Positions 24,823 through 35,731 of a DNA stretch of 64,000 nucleotides are shown one piece after another (position 1 is the first letter of the stretch; each line of letters starts with the position of its first letter). Both the position numbers and the translations under genes were made by a program. Origin of the DNA: Gadus chalcogrammus (Eukaryota; Chordata; Actinopteri; Gadiformes; Gadidae). Where the stretch lies: positions 21,164,114 through 21,228,113 of the forward strand of contig NC_079424.1 in assembly GCF_026213295.1 (NCBI RefSeq), in the 5' to 3' direction. The notes under the pieces are model-generated. The model was not told the DNA's origin and did no database searches. It saw only the letters and a program-made list of their open reading frames with translations.

Positions 24823-25851
24823 CTCCTCAGGAAGGTGGTGGAGGGGTGGATGTACAGATCTAAGAGGACTTATCATGGCGTTTATTTTCTTACGGTGTGT
24901 GTCATGTTAAATGTATGATGCGTCCTGCACAGAGCTCCTCACTGACCAGACTGAAAAGGAATCAGTGCCAAGAGCCAGTTTAAAAAAAAAAGAAAGAAAA
25001 AAAAAAGACCTTTGGAAAAAAGAAATCAGCGTGTAACTTGAAATCCCCCTCCAGTGTCCCCCCCCCTCCCCCTTCGGGGCGCACGCTACGTTAAGGCCCA
25101 AAAAGTGAAAACAAATCAACAAAAACACAACAAGCTAGATTCTTGTACAAAGTTGTGAAAGACGGTTCGAGCCGTGTTCCTGCTCCTGGGTCACGGCCCC
25201 CTGGGTCCTGAGAAGGCTTCTGGGGCTTTGATTCCCTTCATTTGTTCTTCATTAGTGGACTTCTCTTTGATTTGCCCGCCAGTTTCCCCTACAGTAAAGA
25301 CGCTGCTTCATTGGGGAAGGCGGGCAGAGGTCAAACGAGGAAAGGAGATACGATCATTCCATGGGATCGTCACACATCTGAAGCCCTTTCCCTCATATTC
25401 CCTCTGGGTTTCTCACAACCTGAATGTCGCTTCACTTCAGTGCTTTGTTTCCACTGTAACATGTTTGTGAACAGATGCGGAGCCCTCCCCCTCTGTCATC
25501 TTGGTGCTGCAGCCTTGTTTGTGTTGGGTTTGAGTGTCCCGTTCTTTGGTGTGTTTTATTTTCTCCAGTGATGGAGGCTCGACCCTTTCACAGTTGTTCT
25601 TCCCGCCAAATCGTGTACTGTTCATAACAGCCCTATTCTATGTTGGAATGCAGGCGCAAATGAGAATCTGACCTTATTTCTTTTACTATTTTGTTGGGTT
25701 TATCTCATTGTATTTCTTTGAATCCTTTTGGATTTTTTACATATAAATATGATTTCTTTTTTTTTTTAAACAAGAAATTATCCTTTCTGACAGATCTGTG
25801 CATTCCGTATACCAACAAAGAGATGCGGATGAGTTCTCTGGGATGGTTTGG

Positions 25852-25854
<3 letters not shown>

Positions 25855-25892
<38 letters not shown>
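25855..25892. repeat. (AT)n microsatellite
   Basis: About 19 AT units within the inferred setd5 3' UTR. Confidence 0.95.
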
Positions 25893-25893
<1 letters not shown>

Positions 25894-26054
25894 AAAAAAA
25901 TGCTGCTGTGGTCTCGTTTTTACGCAAGAGCTGCTTCATCACGTTTTTCCGTTTCCAGGAAATGCTGTAATCAGTTTCATGTTTTCTACAAGTGTCCCCC
26001 ACCTGGGTCGAAGGTCATTGAATACCTCACCCCCACCTGGGTCCTGGGTGTGAA

Positions 26055-26280
26055 GACAGTTGGAAGACCACTCCCCTATCTGGGTCCTGGGTTAGAAAAC
26101 CGTTGGAAGACCACTCCCCTATCTGGGTCCTGGGTTAGAAAACCGTTGGAAGACCACTCCCCTATCTGGGTCCTGGGTTAGAAAACCGTTGGAAGACCAC
26201 TCCCCTATCTGGGTCCTGGGTTAGAAAACCGTTGGAAGACCACTCCCCTATCTGGGTCCTGGGTTAGAAAACCGTTGAAG
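26055..26280. repeat. 43-bp minisatellite
   Basis: Five units of 43 bp (GTTGGAAGACCACTCCCCTA then TCTGGGTCCTGGGTTAGAAAACC), nearly identical, in the inferred setd5 3' UTR. Confidence 0.93.
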
Positions 26281-26920
26281 ACGTTGTTTTCTGTGTGGTC
26301 TCCGTTCCCCGACCTCACAAGAACGAGAAACCTTCAGTACATCCGCTGTGGACCGGATCTTCTACAGGTTTAACATTTGATAGGCCAACAGCGCACACAT
26401 ACACAAACACACTGGGTCGGCCTTAGAGGCACACACACCAGACCTCCCCCATCCCTCCACTCAGACCCTCAGACCCATGGATACTGAATGTTGGACAAAG
26501 TGATCTGACCCAAAATTAACCAGCACCTTAAACTGAATCAGACACCATACAACCAGTGTGTATGAATACATGTACTACTTTGTAAAGAGAACTGTAGGGA
26601 CTGGGGGGTGACTGGTACACTTATTGTGAAATGCATGATCTATTTGTTTTAGGGTCCAAGTTGCGATGTGGTGGAAATTCATTACCTGGACTTGTTCTTC
26701 TGGCCGGTTTCTGGACGTCCCCCAGAGGAACGAATTAAACAGCGCTGCATTATGGTGTTCATGGACACTTATTCAAGCCTTCTTTTCCCGTTGGTTTCTT
26801 TGCAGAGCGTTAATCCCCCCCCACACACACAAACACACACACCCATCCCTTCTGAAGAGTACAGGAGCAAAAGAGATGTAATGCATTTTGATAATAAAAT
26901 ACTTATGATGGGAAATGTAT

Positions 26921-28060
26921 TTTGGAAAGAAAACAAAAACTGCAACTGTTTCATCTTCTATCCCGTACACAAACACACTTCACGGCAATGCAATGTTCTA
27001 TTTATTGATAAGATAGTTTCATCGATTTATACATAACAGCGTGATTGATTCAAATATGCAATATCTCCTACCAGTGGCCGCTTCCATTACGATGCAGCTC
27101 CAGCCAATAGAATCGAGCAGGTTCACATGCATAAACTAGAATTTTTACTTTGAAGCGAGCCTGACCCTTAACGTGTAACATATTATGGTTTAGCAGAAAT
27201 GTGAGATCGTTTTTGTTTTACCCTTCAGTCAAATGTTTTCCTAAACTAAATTTGATGAATTAAGTGTAGAACAACACTCGTGAAGCCCACAAGAGCGGGC
27301 GTCTGCTGATCTCGAGATCAGATCTGTCGGTACTGGACATATAACGGTAGCTCTTCTCATTATTTTTTACATTGGCTTTATTTTATATATTATTTACATA
27401 TTTATATTTCAACAAATAATGGCAGTGACGATTATTTTACCTTGAACCGTTCTCCACAATGGACCATGCATTAACATCCCAGTGCTCAACCGCACAAGTG
27501 GTGCTGAAGGGCAGCAGAGGATTCTGTAGGTATGGAGGGGGAGGGGAAGACCACTGGAAACTCGTACTCTTCAAATCTATTTATGGCAGTACAGTATCTG
27601 ACCTTTGACAGATTCGCTCTTTTTCCATGGCTCCACAAAATGTGGTTGCTAATGGTGCGTTCACATCGCTGGAAATTATGGGGGGGAAATGTTCGCGTAT
27701 TTGTGAACAAAACCTCATGACGCTCTTATGATTCTACTTCCGTTCGGTAACTAGGGCCAGATTTTGATAACAGAGTAGGCCAGTTGGTGACGTATGGTTT
27801 ACTAGTGACGCTCAAGAAAAATGGCGGAACATGACCGTTTTACTCAATATAAAATAATCAACCATATCATACTTTACTATTGTTTGACGTAACCGTCTAT
27901 CGGCATCGACCTTGCTCAGTTTTAAACGTTGTGTACTGGTAAACCAGCTCTAGATAAAGGCAGGTGTTGCCCTCGATACAGTGGCAGTACTGTATGTGCT
28001 TCTCATAAATAAAAGCAAAAGGATAGTATGGGTTAAAAAATAAAAAAACATTTTTTCTTT
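26921..28060. other. intergenic, no gene seen
   Basis: AT-rich sequence downstream of setd5. A GGTGCGTTCACATCGCTGG motif near 27654 resembles one end of a fish MITE, but I see no partner end. Confidence 0.35.
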
Positions 28061-28192
28061 ATGGATTATTACACGGGTCTTCTCAATGCCGTGGAACGCT
28101 CAATTCACTTGCATGGGCTCTTCACAATTTCCGGCACCGTTGCCAAGTGTAATGGACCGCTGTCATGGAAATGATGATGATTTCTTTGGTTA

Positions 28193-28951
28193 TGTCACGT
28201 TAAAATTGTACCGGGGGCGAAAATTGTACCGGCCTACGTCATCGTTTGTTTACATCCTGACAACCTGACAACCTGCCCTGCAACAGACGACGCGATGCAG
28301 AAAACATGTTTCCAAACGACGAAATAACATAATACAGATAGCGGATCGCTATCTGAATTATGATAGATAGCGATAACACTTGTTTTTACTTTATATTTGT
28401 ATTGTATTTAATTGTTTAATCGAAACAATAAAGAAAATTGCCCGCGAAACGGGCGATCGCGTCAAATGACGCGTCAAATCACGTTGGAAGGTTCTTGAAC
28501 ATTCTAGACTATGAAACCTGCTTAAAACACTCAGTTTACTAGCTAAATTCGATTAAACAATTCAATACAATACAAATATAAAGTAAAAACAAGTGTTTTC
28601 TAGCGATCCGTTATCTGTATTATGTTTCAAGAACCCTCCTACGTCATTTGACGCGATCGCCCGTTTCGCGGGCAAAACATTGTCATTTGACGCCATCGCC
28701 CGTTTCGCGGGCATTTTTTTTTACTGTTTCGATTAAACAATTAAATACAATACAAATATAAAGTAAAAACAAGTGTTATCGCTATCTATCATAATACAGA
28801 TAGCGATCCGCTATCTGTATTATGTTATTTCGTCGTTTGGAAACATGTTTTCTGCATCGCGTCGTCTGTTGCAGGGCAGGTTGTCAGGATGTAAACAAAC
28901 GATGACGTAGGCCGGTACAATTTTCGCCCCCGGTACAATTTTAACGTGACA
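28193..28951. mobile_element. TGTCACG foldback MITE, copy 2 (4-bp TSD)
   Basis: The same ends as 10248-10690 (TGTCACGTTAAAATTGTACC). Arms are about 230 bp each and almost perfectly complementary, including GATAGCGGATCGCTATC and CCCGCGAAACGGGC palindromes. The flanking duplication is GTTA (28189-28192 and 28952-28955). No coding capacity. Confidence 0.9.
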
Positions 28952-29133
28952 GTTACACTCCTCAAGTAGTCTGGTAACTTTTCAACCCCAGTGTCTTTGG
29001 TTGCTAAGCAACGTCTTTGGCGGACTATTTTCTCTGCTGATCAACACTAGGAATGCTGGTGGTAACAAATAAATTGTAAAAAGACACCATGTGAAGTAAT
29101 TTTTTCGATTTGCCACGTAGCCGTGTAATAACC

Positions 29134-29282
29134 GGGATAATGTATAGAACGTCGCCGGTCATTATTCGAAATGAACCCCCTTCAGTGGGAAGCAAGACAA
29201 CTTTGCTGCGTGTCGGTGTCCTGTTCGCCCTGTCGGGGCTTATTTTCCCGATAATGAACGCCATTCTATAGCTGTCAATTAT
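29134..29282. mobile_element. small foldback MITE (GGGATAATGTATAGAAC), copy 2
   Basis: The left end is identical to 23155; the right end is eroded (CATTCTATAGCTGTCAATTA). Confidence 0.6.
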
Positions 29283-30255
29283 TTTTGTTTATTACACGGC
29301 TCTTCTCAATGCAGTGGAATGCTCACGTCCACCATATTGACCGCTGTCAAGGAAAGTGGTTTTTTTTGCCTCTGATTCACGTAATCTGTATCACTCCGCA
29401 GTCCGGTAACTTCAACCCCAGCGTATTCGGTTGCTAAGCGAAGAAAAATTTCTCTGCTGATCAACGCTACGAATGATAACAAATATTCGTAGCGTTGATC
29501 ACAAATTCGTTTCGGACTTGCCAAAACGAAAAAATAACTTTACCAGCATTCGTAGTGTTGATCAGCAGAGAAGTAATTTGTCCGCAAAGACGGTGACGTC
29601 GCTTAGCAACGCAAGACGCTGGGTTGACAAGTCACCGGACTACTACCCATGCAAGTGAACGGAGCATTCCACGGCATTGAGAAGACCCGTGTAATAAAGG
29701 CCCATAATATTTCTGTTTATGGCATAGATTTCTCCTCAGATTAGGCCAATAAACCAATGATACAAATAGAAATAAAAACGCTCGATCAAAGGCCCGGCCC
29801 GAGGATAGTATCGGGAAATATCGGTCCGGCACGGCCCGCGGGTCGGGTCGGGTCGGGCTCGGGCAGAGAATCTAAACTCTACTTAGCCATATGTCACGTT
29901 GTCAACGTTGGATATATGGAGCAGAACATAGTGGGTCATGTGTCTGATGCTTTTTGGAAAGGTATTCTTCATATAACGTACCAGACAGATTTTGTATACA
30001 TTTTATTCCTTAGTAATTAGCTACATCGGTATGCCGTCTTTCAGCCTTTCATTACCGGTGTTACACCGAATTCTGCGACCCACCGAAAAGTGTGACCCCA
30101 GGGGGCACTGTTGCACATTTTCTGCAACATGTACGTGTGCATTATAACAAAAACATAAAAACATAAGATCTCCTGTGGGTCTTTCTTTTCTTGATACTAA
30201 CATTAATTCTAAACAGCATTTTACACAATAGCCGATAATAGGAAATGCTCAAAGG

Positions 30256-31254
30256 CAGTGGTGTGCACAGACATTTTGGGGGGCAGGTGCTCAGGGAAAA
30301 ATAAGGCCACATTAAAGTGTCATTTCGAAGTGAAGAGTGATCATTACCACTTTTCTAAAGCACCATCCTCCTCAGTGCCATGTCTTGATGTTGATGACCT
30401 CACTATGATTGATCTTGATATATTTTTCTATAGCAAGCAGGAGAAGGTCAGAGAGCCGTTCTTCTCCACACAGACGGAGAACATGACCGTGACAACTGCT
30501 TCTGTGGAGAGATAATTTTCAAAGCTGAAAATTATCTCTCCACAGAAGCAGTTGTCACTGGCAATGTTTCATCGATTTTTATCATCTTCACAAAGGCAGG
30601 AAAGATGAGCCGGCCACTGTTTTCCCTCAGTATGGCAAAGATTTCTTTGAGGTCTTTTGCAGGAAAGCTGGAGTGGAACACCTTTAGTTTTGTCTTCAGC
30701 TGGTCCTCGTCTTCTCCATAGAAATCAGGATGTGGACGGCTTCCTCCTTGGCTTCTGCGTTTGGGGTGCTTACCCAGTTGGCATGTACCGTGAAGGGGTG
30801 GAAGGACTGAATGATTCTAGCAGTGGGACTTCAGCTCCTCAGTCACAGTATCCAGAAAGGAGGCTTAGGGAGCAAACAATACACTCTAGACTCAATTCAT
30901 TTATGTGTTACATCGCCGGTTGGGCAGGGCAGGGGAGTAGGTGTGTGTGGGCAGCAGCTGTGAACTACAGCTGCAACGCGCCTCCGTTTGTGTCCGCTCT
31001 GCGCGTTCACGTTGACAAAGGAAGAGAGTTGTGTGCGAGGAGGAGGGGGGGGGGGGGGGCATATATATTGGGCCATTATTATCACACGTTTTTAATTGTC
31101 GAGCCTTTATAGATGATAATGTCGGCATGGGCCACATACACTGTTTAAAAAAAAAAAAATTATGATTATTTTATTTTTTTCAAAAGGGCACTTGATTGGG
31201 TCAGGGGGCAAAGGGCAGGTGCTATAGCACCACCTTGGGTCTACCTGTGCACTG
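30256..31254 (+). mobile_element. hAT element, internally rearranged, 8-bp TSD
   Basis: Ends CAGTGGTGTGCACAGAC and (inward) CAGTGCACAGGTAGAC. A perfect target duplication CTCAAAGG lies at 30248-30255 and 31255-31262. 30399-30515 encodes a piece resembling the hAT transposase C-terminal dimerisation region (TTASVER, then FSKLKIIS in another frame). A perfect hairpin at 30489-30558 duplicates this piece in inverse orientation. Confidence 0.85.
30489..30558. repeat. perfect 33-bp-arm hairpin with 4-nt loop
   Basis: Arms 30489-30521 and 30526-30558 are exact reverse complements; the loop is AAGC. The left arm is the end of the transposase-like reading frame (TTASVER). Confidence 0.97.
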
Positions 31255-31580
31255 CTCAAAGGTAAATCAGCGTAATTTAAAACTGCCTCTAGCTTTTTAT
31301 GGGTAAAGAAGCAACGGTGAAGGACCGTACTAAACGCCCTATCCATTGTATCGGTCTGTAAAATGCTAATCAAATCAATCAAATGTATTGATTAAGCACC
31401 TTTAATAAAAGGTAAATGGTTGGGGGCGGGGGGGGGGGATCTTATGTTTTATGTATGTTTTTGTCATGCCTGTCTACGCTTCAAACTCGAGCATATTGCA
31501 GAAAATATGCAACAGCGCCCCCTGGGGTCACACTTTCCGGTGGGTCGCAGAAGTCGGTGTATCGCCGGCACTAAAGAGAG

Positions 31581-32290
31581 AAAAAAGAGTGCATCCTCAT
31601 TGTACCCAGCACTTCTGAAAATGTACTTCCGCATGCGTCTCTGACCCCAGCACATTGCAAACCAAACTGACGCTCATGGGGATTGGCAACCAGGAAATAA
31701 AGGCATGCAAACTTGAAACTATTCCTAAGTTCTGTTTAGTTCTGACAGTTTTTTATCAGATAAATATTAACGTGGCTGTCGGCAACACGTAAGCGTGAGC
31801 GTCATCACTGGCAAGCCGTCTCTTTATCACCAGGACGATGAATGCGCCTTAAGGACACTAAATGTAAGGTAATAACGTTAGGCCTACTCGTTTTTAAACA
31901 TGTGAATTCAGTTTCCTATTCCCATTAAGTAATCATTCAATATTATTTATTCCTAGGCTTTGTCGTACCCAAATTACTATAGCAGTACTACATCATATAT
32001 ATTTTTATTTTTAAAATATTCACTGCAGCATGATAACGACATGATTAGTACAACTCAGCAACTCTGTCAGCTACCGAACTAGCCAGCAAGCAAAACTCAC
32101 CTCAATCTGTAGGTCTTCTGTTTCATGCTGGCCCTGACAGAACACACAAGTTGGCCTGGCCCCCACAACACTACACTCCATGGCATAACTACTGGTTTTC
32201 ACACCTTTGGACACTCTGTCCTCATCTCAAATCACATGACGGCTTTGTGTTAAACGGTCGAGTTCATTGAGGTTGCCGTTTTAATCAACG
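31581..32290. other. intergenic, no gene seen
   Basis: No repeat ends or exons recognised. It leads into the promoter-like block at 32298. Confidence 0.35.
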
Positions 32291-32297
32291 GCTTGAC

Positions 32298-32329
32298 TTT
32301 CGCGCCAGCGGTAACGTTTCCATGGTAAC
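32298..32329. promoter_or_regulatory. candidate promoter: E2F-like site and perfect RFX X-box
   Basis: TTTCGCGCC (32298-32306) matches an E2F site. GTTTCCATGGTAAC (32316-32329) is a full match to the RFX X-box (GTnnCC-AT-GGnAAC), preceded by a further GGTAAC half-site. X-boxes drive ciliary genes in animals. No gene product was identified downstream, so function is inferred from motifs only. Confidence 0.45.
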
Positions 32330-32449
32330 AGCGAGCTCCACCAATCTAAGACGTGTCTTTAGAATTGTGGGTAGTGTATTCCGTTTAAATGACACCTTGA
32401 ATAAAACATGTTTTTCTTAAACATTTTCTTAAACTTGTGGCTTCTACAG

Positions 32450-32486
32450 GAGCATATATCATCATTTCACATTATCATGGATCGTG
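32450..32486 (+). other. possible short first coding exon (ATG GAT CGT G/GTAAGT)
   Basis: An AG acceptor (CTTCTACAG) ends at 32449. A 37-base segment with ATG at 32477 is followed by a consensus donor GTAAGT at 32487. With the upstream promoter-like block this looks like the 5' end of a gene beginning MDR, but I found no following exon, and the next 700 bp are repeat. Confidence 0.3.
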
Positions 32487-32513
32487 GTAAGTATACCTTG
32501 AACATAAGGGCTT

Positions 32514-33212
32514 TTAAAGGAGACATATTATGGTGTTTTCCCAACAAGTAGACATAGTATATGAGTTCCAGAAAACAATTCTTTAAAGCTATTTTCTGGA
32601 AATAGCTTTTAGGAAAATAAATCTTGCCTACCGCTGTTCCCCTATGTTTCAGGGTTTCATTCCCTTCATAATGCGCTGTTTCTGGTGTCTGTAGTTTTAA
32701 TGCAAATAAGCTGCTGCCCATTGACCAATGAGCTGTCTGACTGAACCACAGCATGGAGGAGAAGTGATTGTTTCCGTTTGCGGACTCCTTGAGCTCTATA
32801 TCTATGTTATTATAATAATAATATTATATTCCGAAGCTTCGGCGGCAGCTCCAGTGGGGGGAGCTCAGCGGCAGTCTGGCAGAGAAAGAGATTGTAGGCC
32901 TACTCCCGGAGCTGAGCTGCCGGGCTGCCCCCGAGTTCCCCCCGCCGGAGCTGCTCGTCCCCTGGTCCACAAAATATTAGTTATGCTCTGATTGGAGGGG
33001 ATTGGGGAAGTGGGAGGTAATATTCAAATGTACCCCCTCCCTACTAGGAGGGGACGACGAAACAGACTCACTTGTTTGGTAACGGGTCGGGTACTTTCAG
33101 AAATGCATAACTCACTCAAAAATTATGTACTGACTTTTTTCAAAGTTTGTATGCGTGTGGGAGCACCAGAGACCCCAAACAACACCCCAAATCCCAGGGA
33201 AAGTTTTGTTTT
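32514..33212. mobile_element. MITE-like repeat (TTAAAGGAGACATATTATGG), 3' end truncated
   Basis: The left end TTAAAGGAGACATATTATGG is shared with the shorter element at 35150-35353. The expected complementary right end is missing where the duplicated sequence 33219 begins. Confidence 0.5.
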
Positions 33213-33349
33213 CATAAGTTTAGTATCGCATGCTGACTGCATGTTTCATTGAGATATGAAGCGACGCTACATTTCTACACCAATGCTATGGCCCATGCTG
33301 CGATGCTCAACTTGTTTCAATGGCAGACTCCGGCTAATTACGAGACTTG

Positions 33350-34180
33350 GGGCGTATTCACACCAGGAAACTCTTTAGTTCGATCACTTTGGTCCAGACC
33401 AAAACGCAATGTTTATTTTTTGGTTTGGTGCGGTTCCTTTTCACATTGCAATTTTTCGCAACAGTCCGAGAATCTGTCAACGCACGTGTATGCATAGGTC
33501 GTTCAATCATTGGACAAGACGGTCGGGGGCTATGGAGATTCAGCGTACTACCCTCGTGCTTATACTGATTGGTTTCGTACAGTTACAAACATTTGCAGTT
33601 TTGGAGCATCAGAGGCGTTTGGCACAACGTCGATTTTATGATGTTATGCTATCCGCGGACCGCTCAAACGCCTTCTCAACCATCCTTAGGCTACTGAATG
33701 TATTTAATGCATCGGAATTTTTATAAGTGTTCTCCAACATACTGTTTACGTTGGCGTCTGCTCAAATATCCAAAAGACATTTCGTCTCCTCTTCGCTCCT
33801 TTTTGAGCCACGGGCCACGGCCCACGACTCATATTTAACGGGTCTGATAATTTGATGCCGGTCTGATAACGTGACGTTGATCTTTGAATTAACCGCGCTA
33901 ATCAAACAATATAAAAGCAGCAATGGGAGTCTGTTGCGTCCAATAAGGCATTTTATTTTTAGAACTGGGTCGGACCGAGCACGGTCGCATTCACATCTCA
34001 AGCGAACCGCACCAGGGTTCGTTTGGAAGCGAACCGATACCACCTCTCCGGCTGGGTCTCGGACCGGCTGTTTGGTCCGCACCAGAGTTCGATGGTTTGT
34101 ATTCACACCAGCCCAAAAGGTCCGCACCAGCGATTTTTTTTTTGGTTTGGTTCGAACTAAACAAGGCAGTGAATACGCCC
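33350..34180. mobile_element. PIF/Harbinger-like MITE (GGGCGTATTCAC), TTA target
   Basis: Ends GGGCGTATTCAC and complement, with inner TTGGTCCGCACCAG-type palindromic motifs. Flanks are TTG (33347-33349) and TTA (34181-34183). The homologous empty site near 41441-41447 reads GAGACTTAATT, so the target was TTA with one later change. A 3-bp TWA target is typical of PIF/Harbinger. No transposase. Confidence 0.85.
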
Positions 34181-34224
34181 TTAATTGTTCGATTAAGAAC
34201 GAATTACAATGAATTAATTTGTTT

Positions 34225-34254
34225 GTTCTTTCCTCAACATGTTGAGGAAAGAAC
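34225..34254. repeat. 30-bp perfect palindrome
   Basis: A perfectly self-complementary sequence centred on CAACATGTTG (34237-34242 region), present in copy A only. Copy B (about 41498) keeps the left half. Confidence 0.95.
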
Positions 34255-34877
34255 GTTTGTTGATCAAGTGTGTGGATTAAACGCTTGTGTAAAAGATGAA
34301 GGCCACTGCTGCTTGGGGTTCATCAGTTGCATCTCTGCAAGCCTCTTTATCTGTGCAGAAATCGTCGTATTTCCAGACCACGCACTATAAAATAGGACCT
34401 GGAATGAAGCTTGGTCCTACGTGTGTCTGAAAGAGACTCCTTAAAGGGAGAACGAGTGCTTGGTCACCCGGGTTCTTACAGGATCAAGTAAGGATGAATG
34501 GAGCTCATTCGCTCAGGGGAGCTTGATGGACTTCCACCAGATATTAAATAGACCTAGCAAGCAGAATACTGGCTTCATGTATCGTGTAGTGTGTGTGTGT
34601 GTGTGTGTTTATGTGTGTGTTTATGTGTGTATGTGAGTGAAACAGCCCAGCAGCTTGGGTCTACATTTAAAAAAAATACAATCTTGTTTATCAATGGTTG
34701 CGGATACAATTTTAAATATAACCGCAAGCGGTGATTAACGGGGTCCGAGCAAAATGAAAAGTCAAGAACACACTGGAAGATAAATAAATATGACATATAA
34801 TTGTGAAGGAAAGATGACAGGTGACTGGGCTGCAGAGCATGGCCGAATGTCATGTTTAGCATGTTCATAATTGTCTA

Positions 34878-34945
34878 ATCGGGATTCAAACTCTCAAACT
34901 AAGGATCACCAGTACAAGGCATTATCCCATTGAGCCACTGACAAA
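34878..34945 (-). repeat. tRNA-derived SINE-like unit, copy 1
   Basis: On the minus strand it reads TGGCTCAATGGGATAATGCC (Pol III box A), then GAGTTTGAATCCCGA (box B). It is part of a longer direct repeat with 35503-35567 (homology runs on about 130 bp past the tRNA-like part). Cloverleaf pairing looks poor, so a functional tRNA is unlikely. Confidence 0.65.
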
Positions 34946-35149
34946 CCTGAAATGTAGCCTCATTCACATGGGGAAAATGTCTATTGATAAGCACACAACA
35001 TCCAGAAAACTCCAAGCAAACATTTCTCAAATGAATTCAGGGCTTTCTTAAAAGCAAATACCTGAAAAATCTTTGAGATTCTTGGGAAATTGAACATTTG
35101 TTGTCAAGAGTTCATTATGAAGGAAAAATGGTTAATGAAGAATTTCCCC

Positions 35150-35353
35150 TTAAAGGAGACAGATTATACCACTGATCTACCAGCCTGGTAGATCAGTCTA
35201 CCAGCCTACCCAGTGGACTGAAGTAAACGTTGCTCATCTATCCAGCACAGATCTAGGTGGACACGCCCGCTAGTGATGTCATATGGGGCAGATTTTCAAA
35301 ACGGCTTCTAAGGCTAATCACACTCACACATTGTGGTATAATATGTCTCCTTC
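35150..35353. mobile_element. MITE (TTAAAGGAGACAGATTATACC)
   Basis: Inverted ends TAAAGGAGACAGATTATACCAC-type and GTGGTATAATATGTCTCCTT. About 205 bp, no ORF. Inserted between the two tRNA-like repeat copies. Confidence 0.75.
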
Positions 35354-35502
35354 AATGCCATACTGTGTCTTGGCAGTCAGATTCTTGGAAACTAATGAGC
35401 CGGTTGATTGCCTGATGAATTTGAGGTGCTGTTCAATGTTGTGTGTCTTAATTGAGTGGCAATGACAGATTTTCATGTTGAGCTTGTTCATATTGCTCTA
35501 TT

Positions 35503-35567
35503 CGGGATTCGAACACTCAACCTAAGGATCAGCAGTACAAGGCATTATCCCATTGAGCCACTGACTT
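35503..35567 (-). repeat. tRNA-derived SINE-like unit, copy 2
   Basis: Minus strand: TGGCTCAATGGGATAATGCC box A and GTGTTCGAATCCCGA box B (a full consensus match to GWTCGANNC). It is a direct repeat of 34878-34945 and its flank. Confidence 0.68.
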
Positions 35568-35731
35568 TCCTGTACTGCATGAAGCCTCATTCATATTTTG
35601 ATAATGTCTATTGATAAGCACGCATCAAGACAACTCTAAGCACACATTTCACAAGCGAATTAAGGGCTTTCTTATGGTAGTTATACAATAACAAAATGGT
35701 CATATAGGCAAAATGGGTTTAGACTTTGGAC

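Larger units (their letters stand above)
24782..26920 (+). other. setd5: setd5 3' UTR (inferred)
   Basis: Follows the setd5 TAG (24779-24781). It opens with a (GT)n tract (24781-24820) and contains an (AT)n tract (25855-25892) and a 43-bp minisatellite (about 26055-26280). The first good polyadenylation hexamer I see is AATAAA at 26893-26898, so the end near 26920 is a guess. Confidence 0.5.
28066..29881. repeat. cluster of inverted/direct copies of a foldback repeat
   Basis: Contains motifs of the 23309-23703 repeat in both orientations: TTATTACACGGGTCTTCTC at 28066 and again near 29280, the complement GAAGACCCGTGTAATAAAGG near 29680, and repeated TTGCTAAGCAACG-type and CTGATCAACACTA-type blocks. 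The direct copy is 29519-29881. A TGTCACG element (28193-28951) is inserted in the left part. Confidence 0.8.
30042..31580. mobile_element. TIR element with about 130-bp inverted ends, host of a hAT element
   Basis: 30042-30175 and 31437-31580 are inverted copies sharing TTCTGCGACCCACCG, GTGTGACCCCAGGGGGC and CATAAGATC blocks at about 85% identity. The hAT element 30256-31254 sits inside. No transposase of its own is visible. Confidence 0.65.
33219..34474. repeat. duplicated sequence, copy A (filled by a MITE)
   Basis: About 420 bp matching 41309-41738 at roughly 90%, starting TTAGTATCGCATGCTGA and ending TGCTTGGTCACCCGGGTT. It is interrupted by the 831-bp element 33350-34180. It contains an ACTATAAAATAGGACC TATA-like motif. 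Identity unknown; it may be a dispersed repeat. Confidence 0.88.

Noticed and set aside
30258..30515. 85-codon frame as a stand-alone gene
   Set aside because: It lies inside a hAT element with intact ends and target duplication; its end (TTASVER) is transposase-like. Treated as element remnant.
34878..34945. Functional tRNA gene on the minus strand
   Set aside because: Box A and box B are good, but the acceptor and anticodon stems do not pair well by eye, and the unit repeats with its flanking tail, which fits a SINE better.
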